From Desulfospira sp963664655 (GTDB taxonomy: Bacteria > Desulfobacterota > Desulfobacteria > Desulfobacterales > Desulfobacteraceae), in contig OY761554.1 of NCBI GenBank assembly GCA_963664655.2, forward strand, positions 1,798,001-1,862,000: 64,000 nucleotides of DNA, given 5' to 3'. The notes below the pieces were generated by a model that did not search any database, was not told the origin of the DNA, and worked only from the letters and a program-made list of their open reading frames with translations. The stretch's first letter is position 1. Every line of letters begins with the position of its first letter. The translations under genes were made by a program, and so were the position numbers. Below are positions 43,623 to 52,946 of the stretch, piece by piece.

Positions 43623-45017
43623 TTACTTGCCAATACAAAAATTACTGAAAATGGTGTCTAAAATGTCCAGGGATGCGGTTTCGCCGGTGATGGCTCCCAA
43701 GGCATCAATGCCGTTTTTGATGTCAATGGCCAGGGTCTCTTCTGTGGCGTTGTTTTCGATTCCCTGCCGGGCGGACTCAAGAAAGGCCACGGCCTGTTCA
43801 AGGGCCTTTTTATGCCGAAGGTTGGGGATCACCTGGGAACGTTCCGTATCCAGGTCCTGGATACAGGTGTTAACGATTTTCCCCTTTAGTTCCCGAATTC
43901 CCTGGTTTTTGAGGGCGGAAATTTTAACCACCGGAATATGGCTGTATTCAGGGGGCGGCAGAACAAGCCGGCCGTCACCTTCACCGGCCAGGTCCATTTT
44001 ATTAATCACAACGATCACCCGCTTGCCCCTGGGAACGGTTTTTAAAAAATCATTTTCTTTAAAGGGGTCCTGGGGTTCTTTTATGTAAAGAACCAGATCG
44101 GCATCCTTGATATGGTCCATGGCCCTTTCAATGCCGATGATTTCAACCAGGTCGGCGGTGTTGTGAATTCCGGCCGTGTCAATCACCACAAAGGGAATTC
44201 CGTCCATGTTCAGCCCTTCTTCGATGGGATCACGGGTGGTCCCGGGAAGGGGGGTGACAATGGATTTTTCCTGGTTTAACAGCCGGTTCATCAGGCTGGA
44301 TTTGCCCACATTGGGCCGGCCGGCAATGGCCACCCGGATGCCTTCTTTGAGAAAACAGGCATCGTCATGCTGCCGGATAAATTCACGGCATGTGTCAATG
44401 ACCTGGTCTAAAGCCGGGATATCTTTTTCGGATACCGACCCCCCGTCCTCATCGTCCGGGAAATCAATGGCCACTTCCACAATGGACAGAAGGGCGATCA
44501 GGGTTTCCCTTAAGCTTAAGATGTCCTTTTTCAGGGTGCCAAGGCCCTGGGAGGCGGCAAACTTTAATGCCCGTTCCGATCGGGCATTGATGATATCGGC
44601 CACAGCCTCGGCCTGGGTTAAGTCAATGCGCTGGTTTAAAAAGGCCCGCCGGGTGAACTCTCCCGGGTCTGAAAGCCGGGCTCCTTTGGACAGGATCAGG
44701 TCCAGGAGTTGTCTTAAAACAAAGGTCCCTGAATGGGCCTGAATTTCCACCACATCCTCGGCCGTGTAGGACTTAGGACCCTTCATGGGAATGATCAGGA
44801 CTTCGTCAATGATTTCCAGTTCATCATCGAAAATATACCCATGGATCACCCTGTGAGACACCAGGGATGAAACATCCCTGCCGGCCCCGGAACCGAGATT
44901 CCGGGTCTTCGAGAAAATCCGGGCCGCAATATCAAAGGATGAGGGCCCGGAGATCCGGATGATCCCGATGCCGCCGCTCCCGAACGGAGTGGCTATTGCG
45001 GCGATGGTGTCATTCAT
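43623..45017 (-). CDS. mnmE: tRNA modification GTPase MnmE
   Basis: A 464-residue GTPase that, with MnmG, makes the 5-carboxymethylaminomethyl group on wobble uridine of several tRNAs. The N-terminal folate-binding part begins NDTIAAIATPFGSGGIGIIR. The G domain (about 225-380) has G1 GRPNVGKSSLMN, G2/G3 GTTRDPIEEGL and DTAGI, and G4 NKMDL. The protein ends FCIGK, the invariant C-terminal cysteine motif. Its start overlaps the last 4 bases of jag (45014-45017), which implies translational coupling. The jag-mnmE order next to yidC is normal for bacteria. Confidence 0.98.
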   Translation of the reverse strand: MNDTIAAIATPFGSGGIGIIRISGPSSFDIAARIFSKTRNLGSGAGRDVSSLVSHRVIHGYIFDDELEIIDEVLIIPMKGPKSYTAEDVVEIQAHSGTFVLRQLLDLILSKGARLSDPGEFTRRAFLNQRIDLTQAEAVADIINARSERALKFAASQGLGTLKKDILSLRETLIALLSIVEVAIDFPDDEDGGSVSEKDIPALDQVIDTCREFIRQHDDACFLKEGIRVAIAGRPNVGKSSLMNRLLNQEKSIVTPLPGTTRDPIEEGLNMDGIPFVVIDTAGIHNTADLVEIIGIERAMDHIKDADLVLYIKEPQDPFKENDFLKTVPRGKRVIVVINKMDLAGEGDGRLVLPPPEYSHIPVVKISALKNQGIRELKGKIVNTCIQDLDTERSQVIPNLRHKKALEQAVAFLESARQGIENNATEETLAIDIKNGIDALGAITGETASLDILDTIFSNFCIGK

Positions 45018-45865
45018 GACGGTTTGTTTTTATACCGTTTTTTCCCTTTAAAGGATTTTTTCTGGGGAAAAATGACAAGGCGTCTGTAATACCCGTCCCC
45101 CATGCTCTGGGTTCTGACCCGGCTGTCGTTTTTTAAGGCTAAGTGAACAATGCGCCGGTCCTGGGCGCTCATCTGGTTGATGGTGGCGGGTCGTCCGGTT
45201 TTCTTTGCCTTTTCCGCCATTTTTAAAGCCAGGTGGCGCAGGTTGGCTTTCCGGGTTTCCATATACCCTTCTATATCCACCCTGACCCTGACCCGGGCCT
45301 CGCTGTGCCGGTTGATGATTTTGTCGGCAAGGAACTGCATGGCGTCCAGGGTCTGGCCTTTCCGGCCGATGAGAATCCCGGAGTTTCCCCCTTCAATTTT
45401 AAGGGTGAGCCGGTCCTGCCGGGTGTCTGCATTGACCACGGCATCGTCTGTAATCAGGTCTGCCATTTTCTGCAGGGCCTCTATGCCCAAGTCAATGGAT
45501 TCCCGGGTAACGTCAACGGGCTCAGCCGTGTCATCATCGTCCTCGGGTTCGGCTTCTTCGGGCTCATCCATTTCAAGGTCACGGCCTGGGGGGGCAGTGA
45601 ACCGGGTTTCTTCGCCAAAGGCCTCATCAACAATGGATTTGATTCCTTCCATTTCCGCTTTGGCGTCCTGTTGGTCATCGGATTCGGGAATATGGACTTT
45701 AATGAGTGCATCCTTGCGGCCCACAAGGCCGAAAATGCCGGAAGCACCGGCGCTCAGAACATCGTACTTGAGTTTATCCCTGGGGATTCCCAGAGCAGAG
45801 CAGGCACTTTTTACAGCGGCGTCTAAATCTTTTCCGCTAAATTCTCTGGTGTTTGTCATACGCAT
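45014..45865 (-). CDS. jag: Jag/KhpB RNA-binding protein
   Basis: A 283-residue RNA-binding protein of the Jag (SpoIIIJ-associated) family. Order: Jag_N domain (about 5-58, REFSGKDLDAAVKSACSALG), an acidic linker (about 75-125, EEAEPEDDDDTAEP), a KH domain with GRKGQTLDAMQFLADKIINR (about 170-190), and an R3H domain (RRIVHLALKNDSRVRTQSMG). It ends with a lysine-rich tail. A second in-frame ATG two codons on is possible as start. Gene order yidC-jag-mnmE is the usual one. It probably helps control cell-envelope messages. Confidence 0.93.
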   Translation of the reverse strand: MRMTNTREFSGKDLDAAVKSACSALGIPRDKLKYDVLSAGASGIFGLVGRKDALIKVHIPESDDQQDAKAEMEGIKSIVDEAFGEETRFTAPPGRDLEMDEPEEAEPEDDDDTAEPVDVTRESIDLGIEALQKMADLITDDAVVNADTRQDRLTLKIEGGNSGILIGRKGQTLDAMQFLADKIINRHSEARVRVRVDIEGYMETRKANLRHLALKMAEKAKKTGRPATINQMSAQDRRIVHLALKNDSRVRTQSMGDGYYRRLVIFPQKKSFKGKKRYKNKPS

Positions 45866-45872
45866 TCTCCTG

Positions 45873-47540
45873 CTATTTTGAAAATTTCTTCTGGGTATAA
45901 TACTGCTGTCCCATTGAAATAATGTTGTTCACAAGCATGTACAGGACCAGGCCGGCCGGGAAGTTGATAAACAGCACCGTCATCATGACCGGCATGATCA
46001 TCATCATTTTGGCCTGCATGGGATCCCCTGCCGTCGGGGTCATTTTCTGCTGAAGCAGAAAGGAGGCGCCCATAATAAGGGTTAAAACCGGAATGCCATA
46101 GGGCTCCTGCATCATGGGGATGGAAAAATTAAAGTGAAACAGGCGGTCCGGCCCGGACAGGTCATTGATCCATCCCACAAAGGGGGCATGGCGCAGTTCA
46201 ATGGCCTGGTAAAGCATCCGGTACAGGGCAAAGAAAATGGGCATCTGTACCAAAAGGGGCAGACAGCCGGATGCCGGGTTGACCTTATAGGTCTTGTAAA
46301 GCCCCATGATCTCCTGGTTCATCCGCTGCTTGTCGTCTTTATATTTTTCCCGGATTTCCATCATCAGGGGCTGGACTTTTTTCATTTCATTCATGGATTT
46401 GTAGCTTTTGGTTCCCAGCGGCCAGAAAATCAGCTTAATGAGAATGGTCAGCAGAATGATGGCAATGCCGTAATTGGGAATGACATCGTGAATGGTGTTC
46501 ATGACAATGAGCAAAGGCTTGGCAATGATATCAAACCAGCCGAAATTGATGGCCTTTTTGAGCATATTGTCATAATGGCTCAGGACCTTGTAGCTTTTGG
46601 GCCCCATAAACAGCACATAGGAATAGGTGGCCTGTTTTTCAGGGTCAATCTTTTCCATTTTCCGGACCAGGTCATTGGTCACGATATCCTGGGCAAAGGA
46701 AAGCTTTATGGTCCCTTCCACAGCCCGGTCCGGCATGACACAGGTCAGGAAATACCGGTGGGCATAACCGGCCCAGTCCACGTTGCCGGTATAGATATTT
46801 TTATCTTCAATATCATCCGGGTCAATGGTTTTGAATTCACTGTTGATATAGGCAATGGGGCCTTCAAAGGCAAACCGGGACCGCTTTTTGATTTCCTCGG
46901 TAAAATATCCGGGGACATTAAAAATAAGGGAATCATCCAGGGGCATGGCTGAGCCGTTCTGAATCAGGACATCACAGTCAATCAGATAGGTGTCCGCCTT
47001 AAAGGTGAAAATCTTTTTGACCGTAATGTTCTGGGGGCTGGTCCAGGAAAAGATGATTTTTTTCTCCCCCTGGTCAAGCCGGGTGGAAGGCGCATCCAGA
47101 TCAGCCGTGAATACCGCATTCTCAAGGCCGGGGATGCTGTTGTTTTCAAGACCCACGGTCATGATCCCCCGGACAAGCTCTTCGGGGACAAGCTGTTTTA
47201 ATGGGGAGTCCGCATCAATGGTTTCCTTGTAATTTTTCAGCTCAAGACTTTTTACGGAGGCTAAGTATTCGGACAGCACAATGTCATACAAAGGGGTTGA
47301 CAGGGAAAGGGTCCGAAAGGATTTGTCCGGAACCTGCGCGGCCCGTGCAGCAGAAGTTTTGGGTGCCGTGTAGTCTGAAATATTGGAACTGCTCTCTGGG
47401 GAGGGCTGCTGCACCTGTTCCTGGTTGTTGTCCTGAGGGGGATTATTGACTTGCTGGGGGGCTACAAAAAAGAACTGGTAGCCCACAAGGACAATGATGG
47501 AAAGCACCACTGCCAGCAATAATCGTTTTTGCTCATCCAT
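45873..47540 (-). CDS. yidC: Membrane protein insertase YidC
   Basis: A 555-residue insertase. The first helix is LAVVLSIIVLVGYQFFFVAP, then a Pro/Gln-rich segment, the periplasmic beta-sandwich (about 60-340), and five conserved C-terminal helices. NPASGCLPLLVQMPIFFALY and FPAGLVLYMLVNNIISMGQQ are typical of the 60KD_IMP core, and the conserved positively charged residue lies in the KPLLIVMNTIH-to-PNYGIAIILLT region. It folds and inserts membrane proteins with or without SecYEG. jag begins 7 bp downstream, so they are translationally linked. The size is normal for Gram-negative YidC. Confidence 0.98.
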   Translation of the reverse strand: MDEQKRLLLAVVLSIIVLVGYQFFFVAPQQVNNPPQDNNQEQVQQPSPESSSNISDYTAPKTSAARAAQVPDKSFRTLSLSTPLYDIVLSEYLASVKSLELKNYKETIDADSPLKQLVPEELVRGIMTVGLENNSIPGLENAVFTADLDAPSTRLDQGEKKIIFSWTSPQNITVKKIFTFKADTYLIDCDVLIQNGSAMPLDDSLIFNVPGYFTEEIKKRSRFAFEGPIAYINSEFKTIDPDDIEDKNIYTGNVDWAGYAHRYFLTCVMPDRAVEGTIKLSFAQDIVTNDLVRKMEKIDPEKQATYSYVLFMGPKSYKVLSHYDNMLKKAINFGWFDIIAKPLLIVMNTIHDVIPNYGIAIILLTILIKLIFWPLGTKSYKSMNEMKKVQPLMMEIREKYKDDKQRMNQEIMGLYKTYKVNPASGCLPLLVQMPIFFALYRMLYQAIELRHAPFVGWINDLSGPDRLFHFNFSIPMMQEPYGIPVLTLIMGASFLLQQKMTPTAGDPMQAKMMMIMPVMMTVLFINFPAGLVLYMLVNNIISMGQQYYTQKKFSK

Positions 47541-47633
47541 TTTCTCTCCTAAACGTAATGTTACGGTGTTAAGAGGGAAAGCAAAAGAAGCGTTATGTTA
47601 ATAAAAAACGGAAAGGATCAGGAAATCAGGCGA

Positions 47634-47846
47634 CTAGGGCACAGGGTCATAACCGCCCGGATGAAACGGGTGGCAACGCAATATTCGCCTTAGGGCAAGA
47701 AACCCTCCCCTAAGGCAGCCGTGGCGTTCAACGGCCTCAAACGCATAAGCTGAACAGCTTGGATAATACCTGCAGTTCCGGCCGGTCAGCGGTGATATAA
47801 AAAATTGATAACATTTAATACATATCAACAGTGGCTTTTTAAACAT
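47634..47846 (-). CDS. yidD: Membrane protein insertion efficiency factor YidD
   Basis: Seventy residues with the complete YidD signature: CIKCYQFFISPLTGRNCRYY, PSCSAYAFEAVERHG and RCHPFHPGGYDPVP. YidD is a small membrane-associated helper for YidC-dependent insertion. It lies 5 bp downstream of rnpA, and 93 bp before yidC, in the canonical rpmH-rnpA-yidD-yidC order. Confidence 0.97.
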   Translation of the reverse strand: MFKKPLLICIKCYQFFISPLTGRNCRYYPSCSAYAFEAVERHGCLRGGFLALRRILRCHPFHPGGYDPVP

Positions 47847-47851
47847 GTTTT

Positions 47852-48208
47852 TTAAAGCGCCTTATCCCGTGCTATTTTGTTGAAAAGTTTATCAAGCTTT
47901 TCAATAATCCGGCTGTTTTCCAGCCCGCTCAGACTCTGTTTAGCAATGATATTGATGTCCAAGATTCCCGGTAGGAAATCTTTATTATGTCTGATATATT
48001 CCCTGATAATCCGTTTAATTCTATTACGCTCTACTGCGTTCCCAACTTTTTTAGATACGGTAATTCCAATTCGATGGTTTGGGTTTTCCCCTGTTAGGGC
48101 AATGGCGATAAAACTGCCTGTGTGTATCTTTTTCCCTTTTGTTGAAAGCTTTAAAAATTGGCTTCTTTTTAGCAGCCTTGATGTTTTTGGGTAAGAAAAG
48201 TCGCTCAA
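47852..48208 (-). CDS. rnpA: Ribonuclease P protein component
   Basis: A 118-residue basic protein that binds the RNase P RNA and helps mature tRNA 5' ends. It has the typical start FSYPKTSRLLKRSQFLKLST and the RNR motif GNAVERNRIKRIIREYIRHN (about 62-81). It follows rpmH by 13 bp and probably shares its promoter. The C-terminal third is helical and charged as usual. Confidence 0.97.
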   Translation of the reverse strand: MSDFSYPKTSRLLKRSQFLKLSTKGKKIHTGSFIAIALTGENPNHRIGITVSKKVGNAVERNRIKRIIREYIRHNKDFLPGILDINIIAKQSLSGLENSRIIEKLDKLFNKIARDKAL

Positions 48209-48221
48209 TAAGGTTCCTAAA

Positions 48222-48356
48222 TTACAAGGCCAGCCGTTTTCTTCCCTTAGCCCTTCTGGCGTTGATCACCCGCTTTCCACCGGGGGTGGACATGCGTTTA
48301 AGAAATCCGTGTTTTCTTGTTCTTCTCCGATTGCTGGGCTGAAATGTACGTTTCAT
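48222..48356 (-). CDS. rpmH: 50S ribosomal protein L34
   Basis: Forty-four residues: MKRTFQPSNRRRTRKHGFLK, then MSTPGGKRVINARRAKGRKR, ending LAL. This is a near-consensus L34. It begins the rpmH-rnpA-yidD-yidC-jag-mnmE run. dnaA, often next to rpmH, is not on the other side here, where an RNase E/G gene lies instead; the chromosome origin may therefore be elsewhere. Confidence 0.98.
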   Translation of the reverse strand: MKRTFQPSNRRRTRKHGFLKRMSTPGGKRVINARRAKGRKRLAL

Positions 48357-48661
48357 AAATCTGAGTCCTTAAAAGTTTGCTTAATGGTTCCCTTTAGTTT
48401 GTGTGAAAGCCTTTTCCTTTTGGCCCCTGGTCATCACCTTAAAACCGGCGGCCAAAAAGTCAAGCCTGTTATCACCCAATAATAAACACAAAAAATTAAT
48501 ATTAATCCGTCAAAAAGTCAATGTTTAATTTGGCCGTTTGCGGGGGGCACTGTATGTCATTTGGTGGCAGTATGGATAATAAAAAAGGCTATTAGGCTGA
48601 AGGTGGTTAGACAGAAGGGATGCGCAACTCTAAGCCCCCTTCAGCCTTCAGCCGAGAACCC
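48357..48661. other. Upstream region of rpmH
   Basis: No gene. It should contain the rpmH promoter, transcribed to the left, but I see no convincing -35/-10 pair. The right end runs into the dispersed repeat at 48662. Confidence 0.4.
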
Positions 48662-48787
48662 GTGTTTGGACGAAAACTTGCCCAGATGCAAGGCGAAAAA
48701 AAATTTGAAACCGGAGCAACCATAAGGGTTGTGAGGATTTTAAATTTTTTTTCAACGCAGCAGATGGGTGAGTTTTCGTTCAAACAC
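48662..48787 (+). repeat. Dispersed imperfect palindrome of about 125 bp, copy B
   Basis: Inverted relative to the copy at 19580-19704; the two align along their length. The start is GTGTTTGGACGAAAACTTGC and the end its near complement CGTTCAAACAC, whose last base is inside the stop codon of the RNase E/G gene. Thus the element abuts, and may supply, that gene's 3' end. Confidence 0.8.
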
Positions 48788-50319
48788 TATTTCACTAAGG
48801 ATTCAAAGATGTGGTACTCCTCAATATGATAATGAGGCTCCGGATAAATGGCAATGGGCTTTGAGAAGCGGCTTTCCAGAGAGGAGATCAAATGTTTTTC
48901 CCGGCCGTGGAGAAGCTGGGCAATTTCCGGATGGACTTTCACCGTAAACCGGTTTCCCATCATGTCCGAGGCCTCGGAGGTCAGATCCCGGTATATCTTA
49001 TGGCAGATGGATTTTCTGGATAACAGATGGCCGTTGCCGTTGCAGTAAAAGCAGGGTTCACACAGGGTCCGTGTCAGGTTCCTCCGGGTCCTTTTTCGGG
49101 TCATTTGAACCAGCCCGAGTTCCGTTAACGGAAGGATGTTGGTCTGGCTTTTGTCCTTTTTCATGGCTTCGTTGAGCCGGGACATGACCTTTTCCTTGTG
49201 GGATTCTTTTTTCATATCAATAAAATCAATGATGATGATGCCGCCGATGTTCCTTAGCCTTATCTGGTAGGCAATTTCCTTTACCGCCTCAAGGTTGGTT
49301 TTAAGGATGGTTTCGTCAAAGTTGTGCTTGCCCACGTACCGGCCCGTATTCACATCTATGGCGATCAAGGCCTCGGTTTGCTCAATGACAATATACCCGC
49401 CGGATCTGAGCCAGACCTTTTTTTTCAGGGCCCGGGCCACGTCCGCTTCGATATTGTAGGCATCAAAAATGGATTCCCGGCCTTTGTAAAGTTCAACTTT
49501 GAGCTTCACATCGGGCATGAATTTGGCCAGAAATTTTTTAACATTTTCATACTCGGCTTCAGAGTCGATGATCAGCTTGTCGGCCTCGTTGGCCAGAAGA
49601 TCCCTCACGGCCCTGAAGGTGACAGTGAGGTCCTTATATATCAGGCAGGTGGCGGACCGTTTTTCAGACCGGTGCAAAATATCTTCCCAGGTGTTGCTTA
49701 AAAAATCAATTTCCTTTTTAATGGTGGCTTCATCAACCCCTTCGGCCTGGGTTCTGAAAATATAGCCAAAATCATTTTTTCGAAGTCCTGAAAGCATTTC
49801 TTTGAGCCTTGAGCGTTCTGTCTCATTCTCAATGCGTTTGGAAATCCCGATATGGTTCACCGTGGGCATGAGGACCATGTACCGGCCGGCTAATGAAATG
49901 TGGGTGGTGACCCTGGGCCCTTTGGAGCCAATGGAAGACTTGGCCACCTGAACCAGGATCTCCTGGCCTTCGGTGAGCAGGTCTTCAATACAGGGACCGG
50001 AACTTTCAGAGGGTTTTTCCATTTCATCGACATCTTCCTCGCCGTCCTCCTCAGGGTCCTGTTCAAACTTCTGGAACATTTTATGGCTGGCGGTATCCAG
50101 AACATCATCGACATATATGAATGCGGCCTGGTCAAACCCGATATCCACAAAAGCGGCCTGCATTCCGGGAAGGACCCGCTGGACCCGTCCCTTGTAAATA
50201 TTTCCCGCAATACTGGTTTCATCCTCCCGTTCAATGAAAACCTCAACGATGGTGCCGTTTTCAATCAGCGCCACCCGGGTTTCATGGGGAGCTGTATTTA
50301 CAACTAACTCTTTGAGCAT
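48787..50319 (-). CDS. rng: Ribonuclease E/G family protein
   Basis: A 510-residue endoribonuclease of the RNase E/G catalytic core. The start MLKELVVNTAPHETRVALIE at 50319 has AGGA upstream and overlaps no other frame; the frame is open to 50400. An S1 domain (about 40-120: GNIYKGRVQRVLPGMQAAFV), then the catalytic part with AIDVNTGRYVGKHNF and GIIIIDFIDMKKESHK (metal-binding aspartates), and the zinc-link cysteines CEPCFYCNG. It processes rRNA and decays mRNA. No long C-terminal degradosome scaffold follows, so RNase G-type is more likely. It follows the radical SAM gene by 4 bp. Confidence 0.93.
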   Translation of the reverse strand: MLKELVVNTAPHETRVALIENGTIVEVFIEREDETSIAGNIYKGRVQRVLPGMQAAFVDIGFDQAAFIYVDDVLDTASHKMFQKFEQDPEEDGEEDVDEMEKPSESSGPCIEDLLTEGQEILVQVAKSSIGSKGPRVTTHISLAGRYMVLMPTVNHIGISKRIENETERSRLKEMLSGLRKNDFGYIFRTQAEGVDEATIKKEIDFLSNTWEDILHRSEKRSATCLIYKDLTVTFRAVRDLLANEADKLIIDSEAEYENVKKFLAKFMPDVKLKVELYKGRESIFDAYNIEADVARALKKKVWLRSGGYIVIEQTEALIAIDVNTGRYVGKHNFDETILKTNLEAVKEIAYQIRLRNIGGIIIIDFIDMKKESHKEKVMSRLNEAMKKDKSQTNILPLTELGLVQMTRKRTRRNLTRTLCEPCFYCNGNGHLLSRKSICHKIYRDLTSEASDMMGNRFTVKVHPEIAQLLHGREKHLISSLESRFSKPIAIYPEPHYHIEEYHIFESLVK

Positions 50320-50323
50320 GGCA

Positions 50324-52861
50324 TTATCCTGTCGCATGAGCAGCCGCCGGCGCCAGCTTTTTGATCCGGGCCGGCAGGACCATGGTTTCATTGAGGCCAA
50401 TCCCCTCCAGCAGGATCCGGGCCGGCCGGATGGTTCGTTGCCCGATGGTGAGTAATTTCATAACAGCAGTGGTTTCATCTGTCAGAAAAATAGAGGCCGT
50501 AAACTTTCTAATGTCTGTTCGTCTGATCTTACCTTTTTTGGTGAGATCTTCAACTATAAACTGATCTAATGCCAGGAAACGGTCAATCATGGACTGGGTC
50601 AGACAGGCACTTGAAAATTTGATTTCATAGGCCGTGGCTTCATTTGAATCGGTTTCTGATTTTGAGGTATGCCGGCAGCCGATGACGGCAAGCCCTTCAG
50701 GAAGGGTCTGGGTTAACTGTTGCTGGATATCCCGGGGTTTAAGCCCTTTTTCAAGAAAAACCGTCAATTTTTCTTGTTCGCTTTCCATCCCTAAGGGCAG
50801 GGCCGTTTCAAAGGCCATGCGCATGGCCGGATTAAACCCTTTGGAATACTTAACCTTAAAGCCGGTCCGCTTCAAGGCCCGCTGAAAGATGGTGGCCAGT
50901 TCCAGGTGGCCGAAGAACCGGGCGTTTTTCAGTTTGGAAAAGAAGATGTCATACGTTATGAAATCATCATCCGTTAAATCCGGCCCCATAGGTTCAATCT
51001 CCGGGACAGGGACTTGGGGTCCTTCCTTGTCAACGGCCTTATGAAGTACCGGCCGGATCTGCTTAAAGTCACAGACCCCGCATCCGGTACACCCGCCCTC
51101 CCGGCAGTCCGGGGTCAGGGCCATGTCTTTGGCTTTTTGGAACTCGGTTTCAAAAAATTGGGGGTCAACCCCGGATTCAATATGGTCCCAGGGTTGGGGC
51201 TCGGTCCGGCCCCGGTTCCGGGTGGTGTAAAAATCAGGGTCAATGCCGGTTTCTTCAAAGGCTTCCTGCCAGAGGGTAAAATTGAACCGGTCGCTCCAGC
51301 CGTCCAGGCGGCACCCTTTTTCAAAGGCGGCAACCAGAAGCCCGGACAACCGGCGGTCCCCCCTGGCAAAAACCCCTTCCAGCAGACTCATTTTGGGGTC
51401 TTGCCATTTGAGGTTGACCTTGGGGTGGCGAAGGTTTGCTTTGAGGCAGGCAAGCTTTTCCATGGCATCCTCAAGGCTGATCTGGGCATGGCGCTGAAAC
51501 GGGGTGTGGGCCTTGGGGATAAAGGCCGCCACACTGGCGTTGATCATTTTTTTGCCCTTGGCATGGGTCGATGCAAGCCGCTTGACAAGGCTGCAGATGC
51601 CGTCGATATCGGCCGGCTCTTCAAAGGGAAGCCCCATCATAAAGTAAAGTTTGATGTTCTTCCATCCCAGGGCAAAGGCGTTTTCCACCGCAGCCGAGAT
51701 GCTGTCTTCGGTTAAGTTTTTATTGATGATATCCCTTAATCTCTGGGTTCCGGCTTCCGGGGCAATGGTAAACCCTGTTTTTCGAACGCTTCGGATAATG
51801 TCCATCAGTTCCGGGGTCAGCCGTTCCGCCCGGATGGAGGGAAGGGAAACCGAGTTGCACTCTCCCCGGCTCATGACAACGAGCTGCCGGATCAGACGGG
51901 TCAGATTGGAGTAGTCCCCGGTGCTTAATGACAACAGGGAGATATCCGAATACCCCGTGGATTTGAGGGAGGCCCGGGTAATGGAGAGAATATCGTCCAG
52001 GGACCGTTCCCGGACCGGGCGGTATATCATGCCGGCCTGACAGAACCGGCATCCCCTGGAGCATCCCCGGGCAATTTCCAGCCTGAGCCGGTCATGGACG
52101 GGTTTGCCAAAGGGGACAATCGGGTCCAGGGGAAAATCCCCAACGGTGAGGTCCGGTAAAAAGGCCCGCCGAACTTTGGTATAATCATCATAAACCGGCC
52201 TTAAGACCTGGATGCCGTTTTCATCATAGACGGATTCAAAGAAACAGGGAACATATACCCCGGAAAGCTGTGACAGCGCCCGCAGCAATTCTTTTTTGGA
52301 GCCGCCGCCGCTGTTTTTGAAGGCCGTCACCGTGTCGGCAATCTCAAGCACCGCCCTTTCCCCGTCCCCAATAACAAACAGATCAAAAAAGTCTGCCAGG
52401 GGCTCGGGGTTAAAGGCGCAGGGGCCTCCCCCGATGATCAGCGGAAAGTTTTCCGGCCGGTCCGCTGCAAAAAACGGGATGCCGGACAAAGAAAACATGG
52501 AAAGGATATTGGTAAAGTTCAGTTCATACAGCAGGCTGACCCCGATCACATCGAAGTCTGCCAGGGGCTTTCTGGACTCCATGGACAGGCAGGGGATCTG
52601 CCGTTCCTTCATGAGGGCTTCCATGTCCGGGGCCGGTGTAAAGAACCGCTCTGCGGCAATGCCGGCCTGGTTGTTTAAAATGGAATACAGGATCTGAAGT
52701 CCGAAATGGGAGGTCCCGATTTCGTAAAGATCCGGAAAAACAAGGGCAAATGTCAGGTCGACGTGGCCCGGCTCTTTTCTTACAGCGTTTACCTCATTTC
52801 CGGCATACCGTGTGGGGGTCTGCACCAGAGAAAGGATTTCTTGATAATTTTGTTCGTACAT
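50324..52861 (-). CDS. TIGR03960-type radical SAM protein with DUF2344 tail
   Basis: An 845-residue protein joining a B12-binding-like N-terminal region (about 90-200), a radical SAM core with GCSRGCRFCQAG (about 272-283) and a C-terminal DUF2344 domain (about 640-840). Radical SAM enzymes cleave S-adenosylmethionine with a [4Fe-4S] cluster; this family's product is unknown, though the position directly upstream of RNase E/G, with 4 bp between them, is a frequent arrangement. A Cys-rich motif (CREGGCTGCGVCDFKQ, about 596-611) suggests a further cluster. The two genes are probably cotranscribed. asnS is divergent from it. Confidence 0.92.
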   Translation of the reverse strand: MYEQNYQEILSLVQTPTRYAGNEVNAVRKEPGHVDLTFALVFPDLYEIGTSHFGLQILYSILNNQAGIAAERFFTPAPDMEALMKERQIPCLSMESRKPLADFDVIGVSLLYELNFTNILSMFSLSGIPFFAADRPENFPLIIGGGPCAFNPEPLADFFDLFVIGDGERAVLEIADTVTAFKNSGGGSKKELLRALSQLSGVYVPCFFESVYDENGIQVLRPVYDDYTKVRRAFLPDLTVGDFPLDPIVPFGKPVHDRLRLEIARGCSRGCRFCQAGMIYRPVRERSLDDILSITRASLKSTGYSDISLLSLSTGDYSNLTRLIRQLVVMSRGECNSVSLPSIRAERLTPELMDIIRSVRKTGFTIAPEAGTQRLRDIINKNLTEDSISAAVENAFALGWKNIKLYFMMGLPFEEPADIDGICSLVKRLASTHAKGKKMINASVAAFIPKAHTPFQRHAQISLEDAMEKLACLKANLRHPKVNLKWQDPKMSLLEGVFARGDRRLSGLLVAAFEKGCRLDGWSDRFNFTLWQEAFEETGIDPDFYTTRNRGRTEPQPWDHIESGVDPQFFETEFQKAKDMALTPDCREGGCTGCGVCDFKQIRPVLHKAVDKEGPQVPVPEIEPMGPDLTDDDFITYDIFFSKLKNARFFGHLELATIFQRALKRTGFKVKYSKGFNPAMRMAFETALPLGMESEQEKLTVFLEKGLKPRDIQQQLTQTLPEGLAVIGCRHTSKSETDSNEATAYEIKFSSACLTQSMIDRFLALDQFIVEDLTKKGKIRRTDIRKFTASIFLTDETTAVMKLLTIGQRTIRPARILLEGIGLNETMVLPARIKKLAPAAAHATG

Positions 52862-52946
52862 GGTACTTAAATTCTTACGGTCTCCTGATAGATACTGTAT
52901 AATAAAATCAAAACGCTGAGTATATTGTTTTTTTTGGAATCAGGCA

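Noticed and set aside
45150..45881. 243-residue plus-strand protein antisense to jag
   Set aside because: Serine- and arginine-rich composition typical of an antisense shadow; jag is well supported.
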